DNA from: Burkholderiales bacterium
GTDB lineage: Bacteria; Pseudomonadota; Gammaproteobacteria; Burkholderiales; WYBJ01
Reading direction: 5' to 3'
NCBI GenBank assembly: GCA_022841915.1
Contig: JALHQN010000007.1
Location: 1-64,000, forward strand
Length of the DNA: 64,000 nt
Shown here: piece after piece, positions 15,453-24,838 of the stretch
How positions within the stretch are numbered: position 1 is the first letter of the stretch
Layout of the letters: each line of letters begins with the position of its first letter
Notes under the pieces: generated by a model
What the model was told of the DNA's origin: nothing
Databases searched by the model: none
Seen by the model: the letters and a program-made list of their open reading frames with translations, nothing else
Made by a program: the position numbers and the translations under genes

Positions 15453-16846
15453 GATCGGTGCTGATCCTTCTGGTATTCCTCCTGGGTGGCTGCGCGAGCC
15501 TGCGCCCGGATGCCGGGTTCTCGGACGTGGAACGCGCTGTCGAGCAGCGCACGGGCGCGCAGACGATGTGGGTGCGGTCCGGCGGCGAGCCCGAGCCCTT
15601 GCGGGCCAGAGTGGAAGCGCTTCTGGGCAAGCCTCTCGGCCCGCAAGAGGCAGTGCAAGTGGCTTTGCTCAACAATCCGGGACTGCAGGCGGCGTATGCG
15701 GACGTCGGCATCGCCGAGGCCGACCTGGTGCAGGCGAGCCGCTGGCGCGGCCCGACCTTTTCCTTCGCGCGCATGCGGCGAGGCGACGAGACCGAGTGGG
15801 AGCGCAGCGTGTTCTTCGACGTGCTGGGGCTGCTGACCATTCCGCTTTCGGTCGCGGGCGAAGAAGCGCGCTTTGCTGCGGCGAAGGATCGCGCCGCGGC
15901 GGAGGCGTTGCGCGTTGCGCTCGATACGCGCAAGGCCTGGTTCAGCGCCGTGGCTGCGCGCGAAAGTGCACGCTACATGGCGCAGGTGAAGGAGGCCGCC
16001 GAAGCCAGCGCCATCCTCGCGCAGCGGATGGCATCGGTGGGTAACTGGTCCAAGCTCAATCATGCCCGCGAGCAGGCGTTCTATGCCGAGGCCACCGCCC
16101 AGTTCGCACGTGCGAGCCAGGCGGAGGCCAGCGCGCGCGAGCGCTTGGCGCGGCTGATGGGCTTGTGGGGCGAGGGGTTGAAGTTTTCCCTGCCGGAGCG
16201 CCTGCCGGATTTGCCTCCGACCCCCAAGGCAGCCGGCAGCGATTTCGAGTCTCAGGCGCTTGCGCAGCGGCTCGACGTCCAGGCTGCGCGGCGCGATACC
16301 GAAGCCCTCGCCAAGGCGCTGAATCTCACCAATGCCACCCGCTTCATCAGCATGATCGACTTCGGCGTGCATAGCAAATCGGAAACTGGCCAATCGAGCC
16401 AGCGCGGCTGGGAGATCGAGCTGGGCATTCCGTTATTCGACTTCGGCGGTGCGCGGGCAGCCCGCGCGCAGCGGCAATACATGCAGTCGGTGGATCGTGC
16501 GATCGAGGCTGCGATTCACGCCCGTTCCGAGGTGCGCGAGACCTACGGTGCGTACCGGACGTCGTACGACATCGCCAAGCACTATCGCGACGAGGTGATT
16601 CCCCTGCGCAAGAAGATCTCCGAGGAGATGCTGCTGCGCTACAACGGCATGCTGTCGAGCGTGTTCGAACTGCTTGCCGATGCGCGTGAGCAGGTCGCGG
16701 CGGTCAATGGCTACATCGATACCCTGCGCGACTTCTGGCTGGCCGAGTCGGATTTTCAAATGGCGCTGACCGGACGTTCGCCGACCGCCAATGCTGCGCC
16801 GGCTCGCAGCGCCGCACCGGCTGCCCCTGCAGCGGCCGGACACTAG
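15449..16846 (+). CDS. TolC/CusC-like outer-membrane efflux lipoprotein
   Basis: This 465-aa protein belongs to the outer-membrane efflux family that forms the exit duct of tripartite pumps. A lipoprotein signal with lipobox LGGC (cysteine at residue 15) starts it. Two helical repeats follow: the first around VALLNNPGLQAAYADVGIAE and EADLVQASRW, the second around the ALNLTNATRF and IPLFDFGGARAARAQ segments. The ATG overlaps the preceding stop (ATGA). No RND or adaptor genes accompany it, unlike in cus operons, so its inner-membrane partner is elsewhere or it works differently with the multicopper oxidase that follows. Confidence 0.85.
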   Translation: MRSVLILLVFLLGGCASLRPDAGFSDVERAVEQRTGAQTMWVRSGGEPEPLRARVEALLGKPLGPQEAVQVALLNNPGLQAAYADVGIAEADLVQASRWRGPTFSFARMRRGDETEWERSVFFDVLGLLTIPLSVAGEEARFAAAKDRAAAEALRVALDTRKAWFSAVAARESARYMAQVKEAAEASAILAQRMASVGNWSKLNHAREQAFYAEATAQFARASQAEASARERLARLMGLWGEGLKFSLPERLPDLPPTPKAAGSDFESQALAQRLDVQAARRDTEALAKALNLTNATRFISMIDFGVHSKSETGQSSQRGWEIELGIPLFDFGGARAARAQRQYMQSVDRAIEAAIHARSEVRETYGAYRTSYDIAKHYRDEVIPLRKKISEEMLLRYNGMLSSVFELLADAREQVAAVNGYIDTLRDFWLAESDFQMALTGRSPTANAAPARSAAPAAPAAAGH

Positions 16847-16856
16847 GAAAGACATC

Positions 16857-18239
16857 ATGAGCGAACGCAGACGATTCCTGACCCAATCCGCGGCCGGCTT
16901 GCTTGGCGCCGCACTCGTATCCCGTGTCGGCGCGGCCTCCTTGCCCGAGGCGCCGATACGAACCACCCCCGACATGGCCCCGCCGCTTTTTCCGTCCAAC
17001 GGACGTCCTTACAACCCGGTCGTCACGCTCAATGGGTGGTCGTTGCCGTGGCGCATGAACAATGGCTGGAAGGAATTCCACCTCGTTGCCGAGCCGGTCG
17101 TGCGTCAGATCGCACCGGGCATGGACGCCCACCTCTGGGGCTACAACGGACAGTCGCCCGGGCCGACCATCGAAGTCGTCGAAGGCGACAAGGTGAGAAT
17201 CTTCGTCACCAACAAGCTGCCCGAGCACACCTCGATTCACTGGCATGGGCAGCGACTGCCGAACGGCATGGACGGGGTTGGCGGCGTGACGCAGCCGCAC
17301 ATTCCCGTCGGCAAGACTTTCGTGTACGAGTTCGAGGCGAAGCGGCCCGGCACGTTCATGTATCACCCGCATGCCGACGAGATGACGCAGATGGCGATGG
17401 GCATGATGGGCTTCTGGGTCACGCACCCCAGGGACCCCAAGTTCATGCGGGTGGATCGCGACTTCGTGTTCCTGCTCGGCGCCTTCGACATCGATCCGGG
17501 CAGCTTCACCCCGCGCGTGAACACGATGCTCGACTTCAATCTGTTCACGTTCAACACCCGGGTGTTCCCCGGCATCGATCCGCTGGTGGTGCGCCATAAC
17601 GATCGGGTGCGCATTCGTGTGGGCAATCTCACCATGACCAACCATCCCATCCATTTGCATGGCCATGAGTTCGAAGTGACCGGCACCGACGGCGGCTGGA
17701 CGAATCCGTCCTCGCGCTGGCCCGAGGTGACGGCGGACATCGCGGTCGGGCAGATGCGGGCGGTCGAGTTCATCGCCGACGAGTTGGGAGACTGGGCCTT
17801 CCACTGCCACAAGTCGCACCACACCATGAATCCGATGGGACATGACGTGCCGACCATGATCGGCGTGGATCACCGTGGCGTGGTCGAGAAGATCAGGCGC
17901 CTGGTGCCCGAGTACATGGTCATGGGCGAGCGCGGGATGGCCGATATGGGATCGATGGAGATGCCGCTGCCGGACAACACGCTGCCGATGATGACCGGTA
18001 CCGGCCAGTACGGCCCCATCGAAATGGGCGGCATGTTCACGATGGTGAAAGTGCGCCAGGGGCTCGCCCGCGACGACTACAAGGATCCGGGCTGGTACAA
18101 GCATCCCCCCGGAACGGTCGCCTACGAGTGGACCGGGCAGGCTCCCGCCGTTCAACAGGCGCCGCCCGCGCCGCCCGCAGCTGCGACGAAGCGGGTGCTC
18201 AAGGTACGCAAACCCGGCGGACACGCCGGCCATCATTGA
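16857..18239 (+). CDS. Multicopper oxidase, periplasmic, copper-resistance type
   Basis: The 460-aa protein begins with a twin-arginine-like signal (SERRRFLT then a hydrophobic core to about residue 27), so export in folded form is likely. All four copper-ligand motifs of three-domain multicopper oxidases are visible: HWHG (128-131), HPHAD (170-174), HPIHLHGHEF (263-272) and HCHKSHH...M (316-327, with T1 ligands H/C/H/M). Such enzymes oxidise Cu(I) or phenols with reduction of O2 to water. A Met-rich stretch (about 360-400, with MGERGMADMGSMEMP) resembles the methionine segments of CueO/CopA. It lies 10 nt after the efflux gene and 9 nt before the cupredoxin gene. Confidence 0.92.
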   Translation: MSERRRFLTQSAAGLLGAALVSRVGAASLPEAPIRTTPDMAPPLFPSNGRPYNPVVTLNGWSLPWRMNNGWKEFHLVAEPVVRQIAPGMDAHLWGYNGQSPGPTIEVVEGDKVRIFVTNKLPEHTSIHWHGQRLPNGMDGVGGVTQPHIPVGKTFVYEFEAKRPGTFMYHPHADEMTQMAMGMMGFWVTHPRDPKFMRVDRDFVFLLGAFDIDPGSFTPRVNTMLDFNLFTFNTRVFPGIDPLVVRHNDRVRIRVGNLTMTNHPIHLHGHEFEVTGTDGGWTNPSSRWPEVTADIAVGQMRAVEFIADELGDWAFHCHKSHHTMNPMGHDVPTMIGVDHRGVVEKIRRLVPEYMVMGERGMADMGSMEMPLPDNTLPMMTGTGQYGPIEMGGMFTMVKVRQGLARDDYKDPGWYKHPPGTVAYEWTGQAPAVQQAPPAPPAAATKRVLKVRKPGGHAGHH

Positions 18240-18248
18240 GGAGATCGA

Positions 18249-18749
18249 ATGAAGCTCAAGCAAATTGCGGCGGCGCTCGCCGTGTGCATGTTCTCGGCGG
18301 GCGCACTCGCTCACGGCGATCCGAAGCAGGAGAGGAAACCGCGTGCACTGTCTACCGTAGAGACGCCGTTCGGGCGCGAGGGAGATCCACGCAAGGCGAC
18401 GCGCACGATCGATGTCGACATGAGCGACAAGATGCGCTTTTCGCCCAGTCAACTGACCGTCAGGCAGGGCGAGACCGTGCGGTTCCGGGTAAAGAACTCT
18501 GGCAAGGTCATGCACGAGATGGTCATCGGCACGATGCAGGAACTCAAGACGCACGCCGAGCTCATGCGCAAGCACCCAGGCATGGAACATGACGAGCCGT
18601 ACATGGCGCATGTGCATCCGGGGAAGATCGAAACGATGGTATGGCAGTTCACCCAACCCGGCGAGTTCTTTTACGGTTGCCTCGTTCCCGGTCACTTCGA
18701 AGCCGGCATGATGGGCAAGATTACCGTCACCCAAGGAGGCAGCAAATGA
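18249..18749 (+). CDS. Periplasmic cupredoxin (blue copper protein)
   Basis: This 166-aa exported protein has a signal peptide ending at ALAHG and a cupredoxin domain from about residue 53. The putative type-1 copper ligands are H89 (VMHEM), C144 and H149 in YGCLVPGHFEAGMMG, and M154 or M155. The extra loop with HAELMRKHPGMEHD is His/Met-rich. It probably carries electrons or copper for the oxidase encoded just upstream. The gene overlaps the following CusF-like gene by 4 nt. Confidence 0.88.
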   Translation: MKLKQIAAALAVCMFSAGALAHGDPKQERKPRALSTVETPFGREGDPRKATRTIDVDMSDKMRFSPSQLTVRQGETVRFRVKNSGKVMHEMVIGTMQELKTHAELMRKHPGMEHDEPYMAHVHPGKIETMVWQFTQPGEFFYGCLVPGHFEAGMMGKITVTQGGSK

Positions 18750-19081
18750 AGAAGCACCTGATCGTCGCCGCACTGGCGGCCACTGGAATGTTCGTACTTC
18801 CTGCGCAGGGAGCCGATGAGAAGGCTGGGGCAGGCAACGGCAGCGCATCGCAGTCGGCTGCCCTCTACGACGGAGAAATCCGCAAGATCGACAAGAGCGC
18901 TGCGAAGATCACTCTCAGGCATGGACCGATGCCCCAACTGGACATGCCCCCGATGACGATGGTGTTCCAGGTCAAGGACAAGGCATTGCTCGATCAGGTC
19001 AAGCCCGGTGACAAGGTGAAGTTCGATGCCGAGAAGATCGGCGGCGCCTTCGTTGTGACACGGATCGAGGCGGCACCCTAG
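18746..19081 (+). CDS. CusF-like periplasmic copper-binding protein
   Basis: This 111-aa exported protein has a 25-residue signal peptide ending in QGA and an OB-fold CusF-type domain: the metal site is in LRHGPMPQLDMPPMTMVF, with the His and two Met ligands of CusF. The tryptophan that caps Cu(I) in E. coli CusF is replaced by methionine (LDMPPM), a variant that also occurs in the family. The ATG at 18746 has AGGAGG 6 nt upstream and overlaps the preceding stop. It likely delivers periplasmic copper to the efflux duct or to the oxidase. Confidence 0.85.
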   Translation: MKKHLIVAALAATGMFVLPAQGADEKAGAGNGSASQSAALYDGEIRKIDKSAAKITLRHGPMPQLDMPPMTMVFQVKDKALLDQVKPGDKVKFDAEKIGGAFVVTRIEAAP

Positions 19082-19326
19082 CGCGTTATCGGTGGCTCCG
19101 TGCGTAGGGTCGACTTCGGGCGGGCGACGCTCGTGGTCGTCGTGAAGGCAGTCTTCGGACACGGGGCCGTGGTTTGCGGCCTCGTCTTGTGCCGTTGTCG
19201 TCTGGTTCGACGTACGGCTGTGTTCGCTCGCGATTCGCCGGCACGCACGCTAGATACAGGCCCTGCATGGCGCGGTGCGGTTTCGAACCGGCGAGCGGTG
19301 TTGTCCCCTTCCACAGGAGAACGACG

Positions 19327-19779
19327 ATGAGACGCACCTTGATCGCTGTCATGGCAATCGCTGCCACGTTTGTTTCGGGCGCTGGCTTCGCCGCACCGGA
19401 CGACACCCAGAAGCAGATCATGCAACGGGCGCAGGAGGCCAAAAAGAAACTCGCAGGGGCCCAGTCCGCTACCGGTCAGGATCGACAGCGCCTGATGCAG
19501 GAGCACATGAAGATGATGCAGGACATGATGGGCCAGATGCAGCAAGCACAGCCTCGCGCCAGCGGTTCGCCCGAGCAACGGCGTGAATGGATGGATGAGC
19601 ACATGCAGCTCATGCAGGAGATGATGGGGCAGATGAGAAGCCAGCATCAGATGATGATGGGGCGCGATGGCATGGGCGGGCCGGGAATGATGGGCGGGCC
19701 CGGCATGATGGGCGGGCCCGGCATGGGCCCGGGAGGCATGCGCGGGCAGGGAACGGGCAGTCCCGCGGGCGACAAGTAA
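19327..19779 (+). CDS. Met/Gly-rich exported protein with MGGPGM repeats
   Basis: The 150-aa product starts with a signal peptide (cleavage near GAGFA-AP). A charged helical stretch with many methionines (MQEHMKMMQDMMGQMQQ and a second copy MDEHMQLMQEMMGQMRSQ) follows, then a Gly/Met-rich tail of MGGPGM repeats. The two MxEHMxxMQxMMGQM segments look like an internal duplication. Spaced methionines suggest Cu(I) binding in the periplasm. An AGGAGA ribosome site precedes the ATG; the frame before it is not conserved. A 245-bp spacer separates it from the CusF-like gene, so it may have its own promoter. Confidence 0.7.
   Translation: MRRTLIAVMAIAATFVSGAGFAAPDDTQKQIMQRAQEAKKKLAGAQSATGQDRQRLMQEHMKMMQDMMGQMQQAQPRASGSPEQRREWMDEHMQLMQEMMGQMRSQHQMMMGRDGMGGPGMMGGPGMMGGPGMGPGGMRGQGTGSPAGDK
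19672..19725 (+). repeat. Three tandem 18-nt repeats encoding MGGPGM
   Basis: Units at 19672-19689, 19690-19707 and 19708-19725 each read Met-Gly-Gly-Pro-Gly-Met. The last two are identical at the DNA level and the first differs at two positions. The array lies in frame inside the Met-rich copper-island gene and is followed by a partial unit. Such arrays can change length by slippage without breaking the frame. Confidence 0.85.
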
Positions 19780-19958
19780 TGGCAGCTGCATGCTCGCTCA
19801 CAGGTCGCTCGTTGAGCTGAAGCGGCGACAGCAGGAGCCGAGCCAGGACGCCGGCAAGTCCCCGGCGGCAGTGTCATGGTTTGTCGCGGGTACTGCCGCT
19901 GCGAGCGAGTAGAGCGGGTGCGCCGCGTCGGTGTCGCCTTGTTCCAGGGAGACCGCAC

Positions 19959-22199
19959 ATGCCGCCAGAAGACCATCACACCGAACACGGCACTGCACGC
20001 CCGAGTCGCTGCGCGCATGATCGTGACGCCCTGAACGCTGAAGGGCCCGATGGCCGCGCGAGGGCAGAGGATCCGCGCCGGAGCCGGATCGATGCGGCAA
20101 AATATACCTGTCCCATGCATCCGGAGATCCGGCGCGACGTGCCGGGCGACTGTCCGATTTGCGGCATGGCTCTGGTAGCGCTGGCAGGCAACGCCGAGAC
20201 CGACGATGGCGAACTGCGCGACCTGACGCGCCGATTCATCGTCGGAGCGGTGCTCAGTCTGCCGTTGGTCGTGCTGGCGATGGCGCCCATGGCGGGCGTG
20301 ATGGAGCCTTTCGGACTTGCACCGCGCACGCGCGGGTGGGTCGAGTTCGTATTGGGCACACCGGTGGTCCTGTGGGCGGGCTGGCCGTTGCTGCGCAAGT
20401 TCTGGTTGTCGATCCGCCATTGGGCATTGAACATGTATACGCTGATCGGCATGGGCGTCGGTCTGGCCTATCTCTTCAGCCTCGGTGCGGTGTTCGCTCC
20501 CGGGCTGTTTCCACGCGAATTCGCCGAGCATGGCGGCGCTGTCGGCACGTATTTCGAGGCGGCCGCGGTCATCGTCACGCTGGTGCTTTTGGGCGATGTG
20601 CTGCAGCTCAGGGCGATGGGCCAGACGAGCCAGGCGGTGAGGGATCTTCTGCGGCTCGCCCCGAACCTTGCTTGGCGGCTGCGCGAGGATGGATCCGAGG
20701 AGCATGTGGCGCTGGATGCGGTCGCGGTGGGTGACCGCCTGCGCGTCAAGCCCGGCGAGAAGATTCCAGTCGACGGCACGGTGATCGAAGGGGGCAGTCG
20801 CGTGGACGAGTCCATGGTGACCGGGGAGCCGATGCCGGTGGCCAAAGCGCCAGGCGATCGGGTCACCGGCGCAACGCTGAACGGCTCGGGTTCCTTCATC
20901 TTTCGGGCGGATCGGATCGGATCGGAAACCTTGCTCGCCCGCATCGTCCACATGGTCGGCGAGGCGCAGCGCACGCGAGCCCCTATACAGCGCCTGGCCG
21001 ATCTGATTGCAGTCTACTTCGTCCAGACGGTCGTCGTGATCGCAGTGATTACTGCTGTGGTGTGGGCGGTTTTCGGCCCCGAACCGCGGTTCGCCTATGC
21101 GCTGGTCAATGCCGTGGCCGTGCTCATCATCGCGTGCCCGTGCGCCGTGGGCCTTGCCACGCCCATCTCCATGACGGTGGCGATGGGGCAGGGCGCATTG
21201 TCCGGGATTCTGTTCCGCAATGCCGAGGCGATCGAACGCATGCGCCAGGTCGATACGCTGGTGGTCGACAAGACCGGCACGCTTACGCTCGGTCGACCTG
21301 CGCTGACCGATCTGGCCGCGGACGGCATCGACGAAGGCGCGGCATTGGCCTTGATCGCCGGCGTCGAAGCGCATTCGGAACATCCGATTGCCGCAGCAAT
21401 CGTGGCCGGCGCGCGGGCGCGGGGCGTCGCCCCCACCGAGACCGAAGCTTTCGAGGCGGTCAACGGACTGGGTGTTCGCGCTCTGAGCGGAACGCGTGAC
21501 GTCATCGTGGGCAGCCCCGCTTTCCTCGCCCAGAGTGGCATCGACGTCACCCAGTGGCAGGATCGAGCCGAGCGTTGGCGATCGGAAGCCAAGACGGTCG
21601 TCTTTCTCGGTCTCGAGGGGCGTGCGGTGGCTGTGGCGGCCGTGGCCGACCCCATCAAGGAGACAACCGCCGAGGCGATCGCCCAACTCCGGGTCGAGGG
21701 CGTGCGCATCGTGATGCTGACCGGCGATTCGAACGCGACGGCCGCGGCAGTGGCTGCACAGCTCGGTATCGATGAAGCCATCGGGGAGGTTCTGCCCGAC
21801 CAGAAGGCCAGTCACGTGCAGCGCCTGCAGGCGCAAGGCCGCAAGGTCGCCATGGCGGGGGATGGAATCAACGATGCGCCGGCGCTCGCGCAGGCAGACG
21901 TCGGCATTGCCATGGGTACGGGGACCGACATCGCCATGGAGAGCGCTGGCGTAACCCTCGTCAAGGGCGACTTGCGGGGGATCGCCCGGGCTATGCGCCT
22001 GTCCCGTGCGACCATGCGCAACGTGAAGCAGAACCTCGGTTTCGCCTTCGGCTATAACGCCCTGGGAATTCCGATCGCGGCGGGCGTGCTCTACCCGTTC
22101 TTTGGCATCCTGCTGTCGCCCATGCTTGCAGGGGCGGCGATGGCCGCAAGCTCGGTCTCGGTGGTGACGAACGCGTTGCGGTTGCGGCGGCTGGCATGA
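19959..22199 (+). CDS. Copper-translocating P1B-type ATPase with N-terminal heavy-metal-binding domain
   Basis: The 746-aa protein is a P1B ATPase that exports Cu(I) across the inner membrane. Instead of CxxC HMA domains it has a short heavy-metal-binding domain at residues 49-72 ([20 protein letters not shown]) after a His-containing leader. Eight membrane segments are expected. The ion-binding CPC is at 393-395 ([11 protein letters not shown]), the phosphorylation site is D437 in DKTGTLT, the SEHPIA motif follows, and GDGINDAP is at about 634. The ATG at 19959 has GGGAGA upstream; a longer frame to 19881 is not conserved. It lies in line with the copper operon but 179 bp after it. Confidence 0.92.
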   Translation: MPPEDHHTEHGTARPSRCAHDRDALNAEGPDGRARAEDPRRSRIDAAKYTCPMHPEIRRDVPGDCPICGMALVALAGNAETDDGELRDLTRRFIVGAVLSLPLVVLAMAPMAGVMEPFGLAPRTRGWVEFVLGTPVVLWAGWPLLRKFWLSIRHWALNMYTLIGMGVGLAYLFSLGAVFAPGLFPREFAEHGGAVGTYFEAAAVIVTLVLLGDVLQLRAMGQTSQAVRDLLRLAPNLAWRLREDGSEEHVALDAVAVGDRLRVKPGEKIPVDGTVIEGGSRVDESMVTGEPMPVAKAPGDRVTGATLNGSGSFIFRADRIGSETLLARIVHMVGEAQRTRAPIQRLADLIAVYFVQTVVVIAVITAVVWAVFGPEPRFAYALVNAVAVLIIACPCAVGLATPISMTVAMGQGALSGILFRNAEAIERMRQVDTLVVDKTGTLTLGRPALTDLAADGIDEGAALALIAGVEAHSEHPIAAAIVAGARARGVAPTETEAFEAVNGLGVRALSGTRDVIVGSPAFLAQSGIDVTQWQDRAERWRSEAKTVVFLGLEGRAVAVAAVADPIKETTAEAIAQLRVEGVRIVMLTGDSNATAAAVAAQLGIDEAIGEVLPDQKASHVQRLQAQGRKVAMAGDGINDAPALAQADVGIAMGTGTDIAMESAGVTLVKGDLRGIARAMRLSRATMRNVKQNLGFAFGYNALGIPIAAGVLYPFFGILLSPMLAGAAMAASSVSVVTNALRLRRLA

Positions 22200-22429
22200 A
22201 GGCAGGGGTGACCTCTGAAGCTCCGATTCGGATCGGCATGGTTGTCGTCAATGCATGCGTCGAGAAAGGCGGCTGCTGCCCAAGAGCGGGGCAGCGGCGG
22301 CTGCAGTGTGCCGTGTGGGTAAATCGGCGGCGCGATCGACGGCGCCCGGCCCGATGACCTTGCAGGCCTCATGCTCACGCCGACGCCGTATTTAGGGGCA
22401 TACCGAGGGACTGCGTTCGGAATTTCCCG

Positions 22430-24838
22430 ATGGGCGTGGCGGAATCCGGGCCGTTACTCGCAGACATCAACCACCGATTGAGCCGTCTGCCCCTCGCGCG
22501 ACGGACCTCCGACGTCATGCTGCAGTTCGGTTTCGCGCGCCCAGAAACGTCCGATTCGCCCCGTAAGTCACCGCGGTCCCGATGGACGACGGGCATGATC
22601 TACTTGCTCCCGCTGCTTGTTCTGCTGGTCGGGCTGATGGTCGCTCATGCGGTATCCCGGGGACTGACGGCTGAAAGACAGCGCGACCAGGCGCGCGAAT
22701 TCGACGCACAGGCGGATCGGATCACGGCCAGCATCAACATGGTTCTGCGACGTTACGAGCTCGCGCTGCAGGGCGCTCGCGGCTTGTTTCTTGCCTCCGA
22801 CTTCGTCACGGAGGCCGAATGGCGCATGTATGTCGGCACGCTCGAACCGTACAAGCTGCTCCCAGGTGTGATGTCCTTCGGTTTCGCCCGGCGCATGTCG
22901 GCGAAGGATCTCGATAGCACGAGGAGCCGCATCGGCGCATCCGGCGGGGATAATTCCGGGGGACTTTCGGATGCGAACGGACCGGACGCTTATCGCGTCG
23001 TCTATCGGATGTCCGACGCTGGGGCAGGCGCGGACGGGATGGGATGGGATCTCGCTTCGGAGCCGACGCGGCGCCTGGCGATCGAGCGGACCATGGCGAG
23101 CGGCGAAGTGGCTCTGTCCCGAAAGGTCGAGTTGAGCGGCCACGCCTGGGGCGGGCGGCCGGGCGCAATGATGTTCTTGCGCGTTCCCGAGGGGCAAGCG
23201 GCGAGCCGGTTCGGCGTCATCTATTTGACGGTGGACATCGGGCAGCTGATGTCCGCAGTGCTGCCCGAAGCGCTCGAGGATGGCCCGATTCAGCTCAACC
23301 TCTACGACGGCGAGGGCGCGCAGGCCCCCGATGAACTCTTCTACGCCAGTCAAGGTCGCAGCGACGCGCCGTCCGACGCCCCTCATTCGCGGCGACGCCT
23401 GATTCTCGTCAACGGCATGCCCTGGCTGTTGGAGTTCTATGCCACGCCCCACCATGCGACATGGGAGGCAAGCCGGGAAGGCGCGCTCGCCCTGACCATA
23501 GGGATCCTGATCAGCACGGGACTTGCGGGGGGCTGTGTCCTCTTGCTCAACGGCCTGAGGCGAGCGTCGCGCCAAGCCGAACAACTGGCACGCGAACATG
23601 CCCTCGATCAGGCTCAGCTCGCCGGGCTGGTCAGCTCTGCCATGGATGCGATCGTCAGCCTCGATGGCGCGCTGCGCATCGTGCTCTTCAACCGCGCGGC
23701 GGAGACCATGTTCGGGCGCACCGCGAGCGAGATGGTCGGGCAGCCGCTCGACGCCTTGTTGCCCGAGCGCATGCGCGCGACACATGCGAAGCACTTGCGG
23801 CGCCTATTGCACCAGGGCGGCATGGTCCGCCGCATGGGAACCTCGGGGCAAGTGTTCGGCATTCGAGCCGACGGCACCGAGTTTCCGATCGAGGCGTCGA
23901 TCTCTGCCACCGAGGCACAGGGCCGGTCGTTGCTCACGGTAATCATGCGCGACATCTCCCGGCGCATTGAGGCGGAGAGCGATCTGCGACGTCATCGCGA
24001 CCATCTGCAGGAAATGGTCGCGGAGCGCACGGCCGAATACCTGAAGGCAAAGGAGGCGGCCGAGGCGTCGAATCGGGCGAAATCGCAGTTCCTCGCCAAC
24101 ATGTCGCATGAACTGCGCACGCCCATGCACGCCATCCTCTCGTTCTCCGATCTGGGCGCCAAGCGGATCGGCGTTGCGAGCGAAGACAAGATCCGAGGCT
24201 ATTTTCAGTCGATCCGATCGAGCGGCAAGCGCCTGACGGCGCTCATCGACGCTCTGCTCGATCTGGCCAAGCTCGAGGCGGGGAAAGCGGTCCTGTCCTT
24301 GCGGCCTGTCGACCTCAGGGCGATCGTCGAGGAAGCGGTGCAGGAGGCCGCGTCGCTGCTGCAGGAACGCAGTCTGCGTTGGGATCTCGAGATGCTTGCG
24401 CAGGACTCGGTCGTCATGGCGGACGCAGCGCGGGTGGGACAGGTGGTGCGCAATCTGCTCTCGAACGCCATCAAGTTCTCGCCCGTCGGAGCGCGCATAT
24501 ACATCACGATCGACGAAACTTCCCTGACGACCTCCCTCTGCGCATCGCCGGCGCTGCGGCTGCTTCTTGCCGACCAGGGTCTTGGCATTCCGGACGATGA
24601 ACTCGACAAGGTGTTCGACAGTTTCGTGCAGAGCAGCAAGACGCGCTCCAGCGCCGGCGGCACGGGGCTAGGACTCGCTATCTGTCGTGAAATCGTGCAC
24701 CTGCACGGTGGCAGCATCAGGGCCCGCAATCGATACGACGGAGGCACGGTCTTCGAAGTGATCCTCCCGCGCAAACCGACAACTCGTGTGATCGAAGCAG
24801 GCGCGCAGGCGGCGCCGGCACTCTTGGAGAAGGCATGA
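22430..24838 (+). CDS. CHASE-PAS sensor histidine kinase
   Basis: This roughly 802-aa membrane sensor kinase has a first membrane helix at about 56-78 and a periplasmic CHASE-type domain (about 95-300, with QGARGLFLASDFVTEAEW and PGVMSFGFARR). A second helix is at about 350-374, a PAS domain at 394-510, HisKA with the phospho-histidine H560 in MSHELRTPMHAI, and HATPase with N box NLLSNAIKFSP, DQGLGIPDDE and GTGLGLAI. The start is uncertain: ATGs at 22430, 22517 and 22595 are all possible and none has a strong ribosome site. It overlaps the next gene by 4 nt (ATGA). CHASE domains sense small ligands; copper is not evident here. Confidence 0.85.
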   Translation: MGVAESGPLLADINHRLSRLPLARRTSDVMLQFGFARPETSDSPRKSPRSRWTTGMIYLLPLLVLLVGLMVAHAVSRGLTAERQRDQAREFDAQADRITASINMVLRRYELALQGARGLFLASDFVTEAEWRMYVGTLEPYKLLPGVMSFGFARRMSAKDLDSTRSRIGASGGDNSGGLSDANGPDAYRVVYRMSDAGAGADGMGWDLASEPTRRLAIERTMASGEVALSRKVELSGHAWGGRPGAMMFLRVPEGQAASRFGVIYLTVDIGQLMSAVLPEALEDGPIQLNLYDGEGAQAPDELFYASQGRSDAPSDAPHSRRRLILVNGMPWLLEFYATPHHATWEASREGALALTIGILISTGLAGGCVLLLNGLRRASRQAEQLAREHALDQAQLAGLVSSAMDAIVSLDGALRIVLFNRAAETMFGRTASEMVGQPLDALLPERMRATHAKHLRRLLHQGGMVRRMGTSGQVFGIRADGTEFPIEASISATEAQGRSLLTVIMRDISRRIEAESDLRRHRDHLQEMVAERTAEYLKAKEAAEASNRAKSQFLANMSHELRTPMHAILSFSDLGAKRIGVASEDKIRGYFQSIRSSGKRLTALIDALLDLAKLEAGKAVLSLRPVDLRAIVEEAVQEAASLLQERSLRWDLEMLAQDSVVMADAARVGQVVRNLLSNAIKFSPVGARIYITIDETSLTTSLCASPALRLLLADQGLGIPDDELDKVFDSFVQSSKTRSSAGGTGLGLAICREIVHLHGGSIRARNRYDGGTVFEVILPRKPTTRVIEAGAQAAPALLEKA

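Noticed and set aside
16704-18848. 714-codon minus-strand open frame across the multicopper oxidase and cupredoxin genes
   Set aside because: Antisense shadow with His/Arg-rich composition; both sense genes carry clear copper-ligand motifs.
19647-21836. 729-codon minus-strand open frame across the copper ATPase gene
   Set aside because: Antisense shadow; the plus strand encodes DKTGTLT, CPC and GDGINDAP in order.
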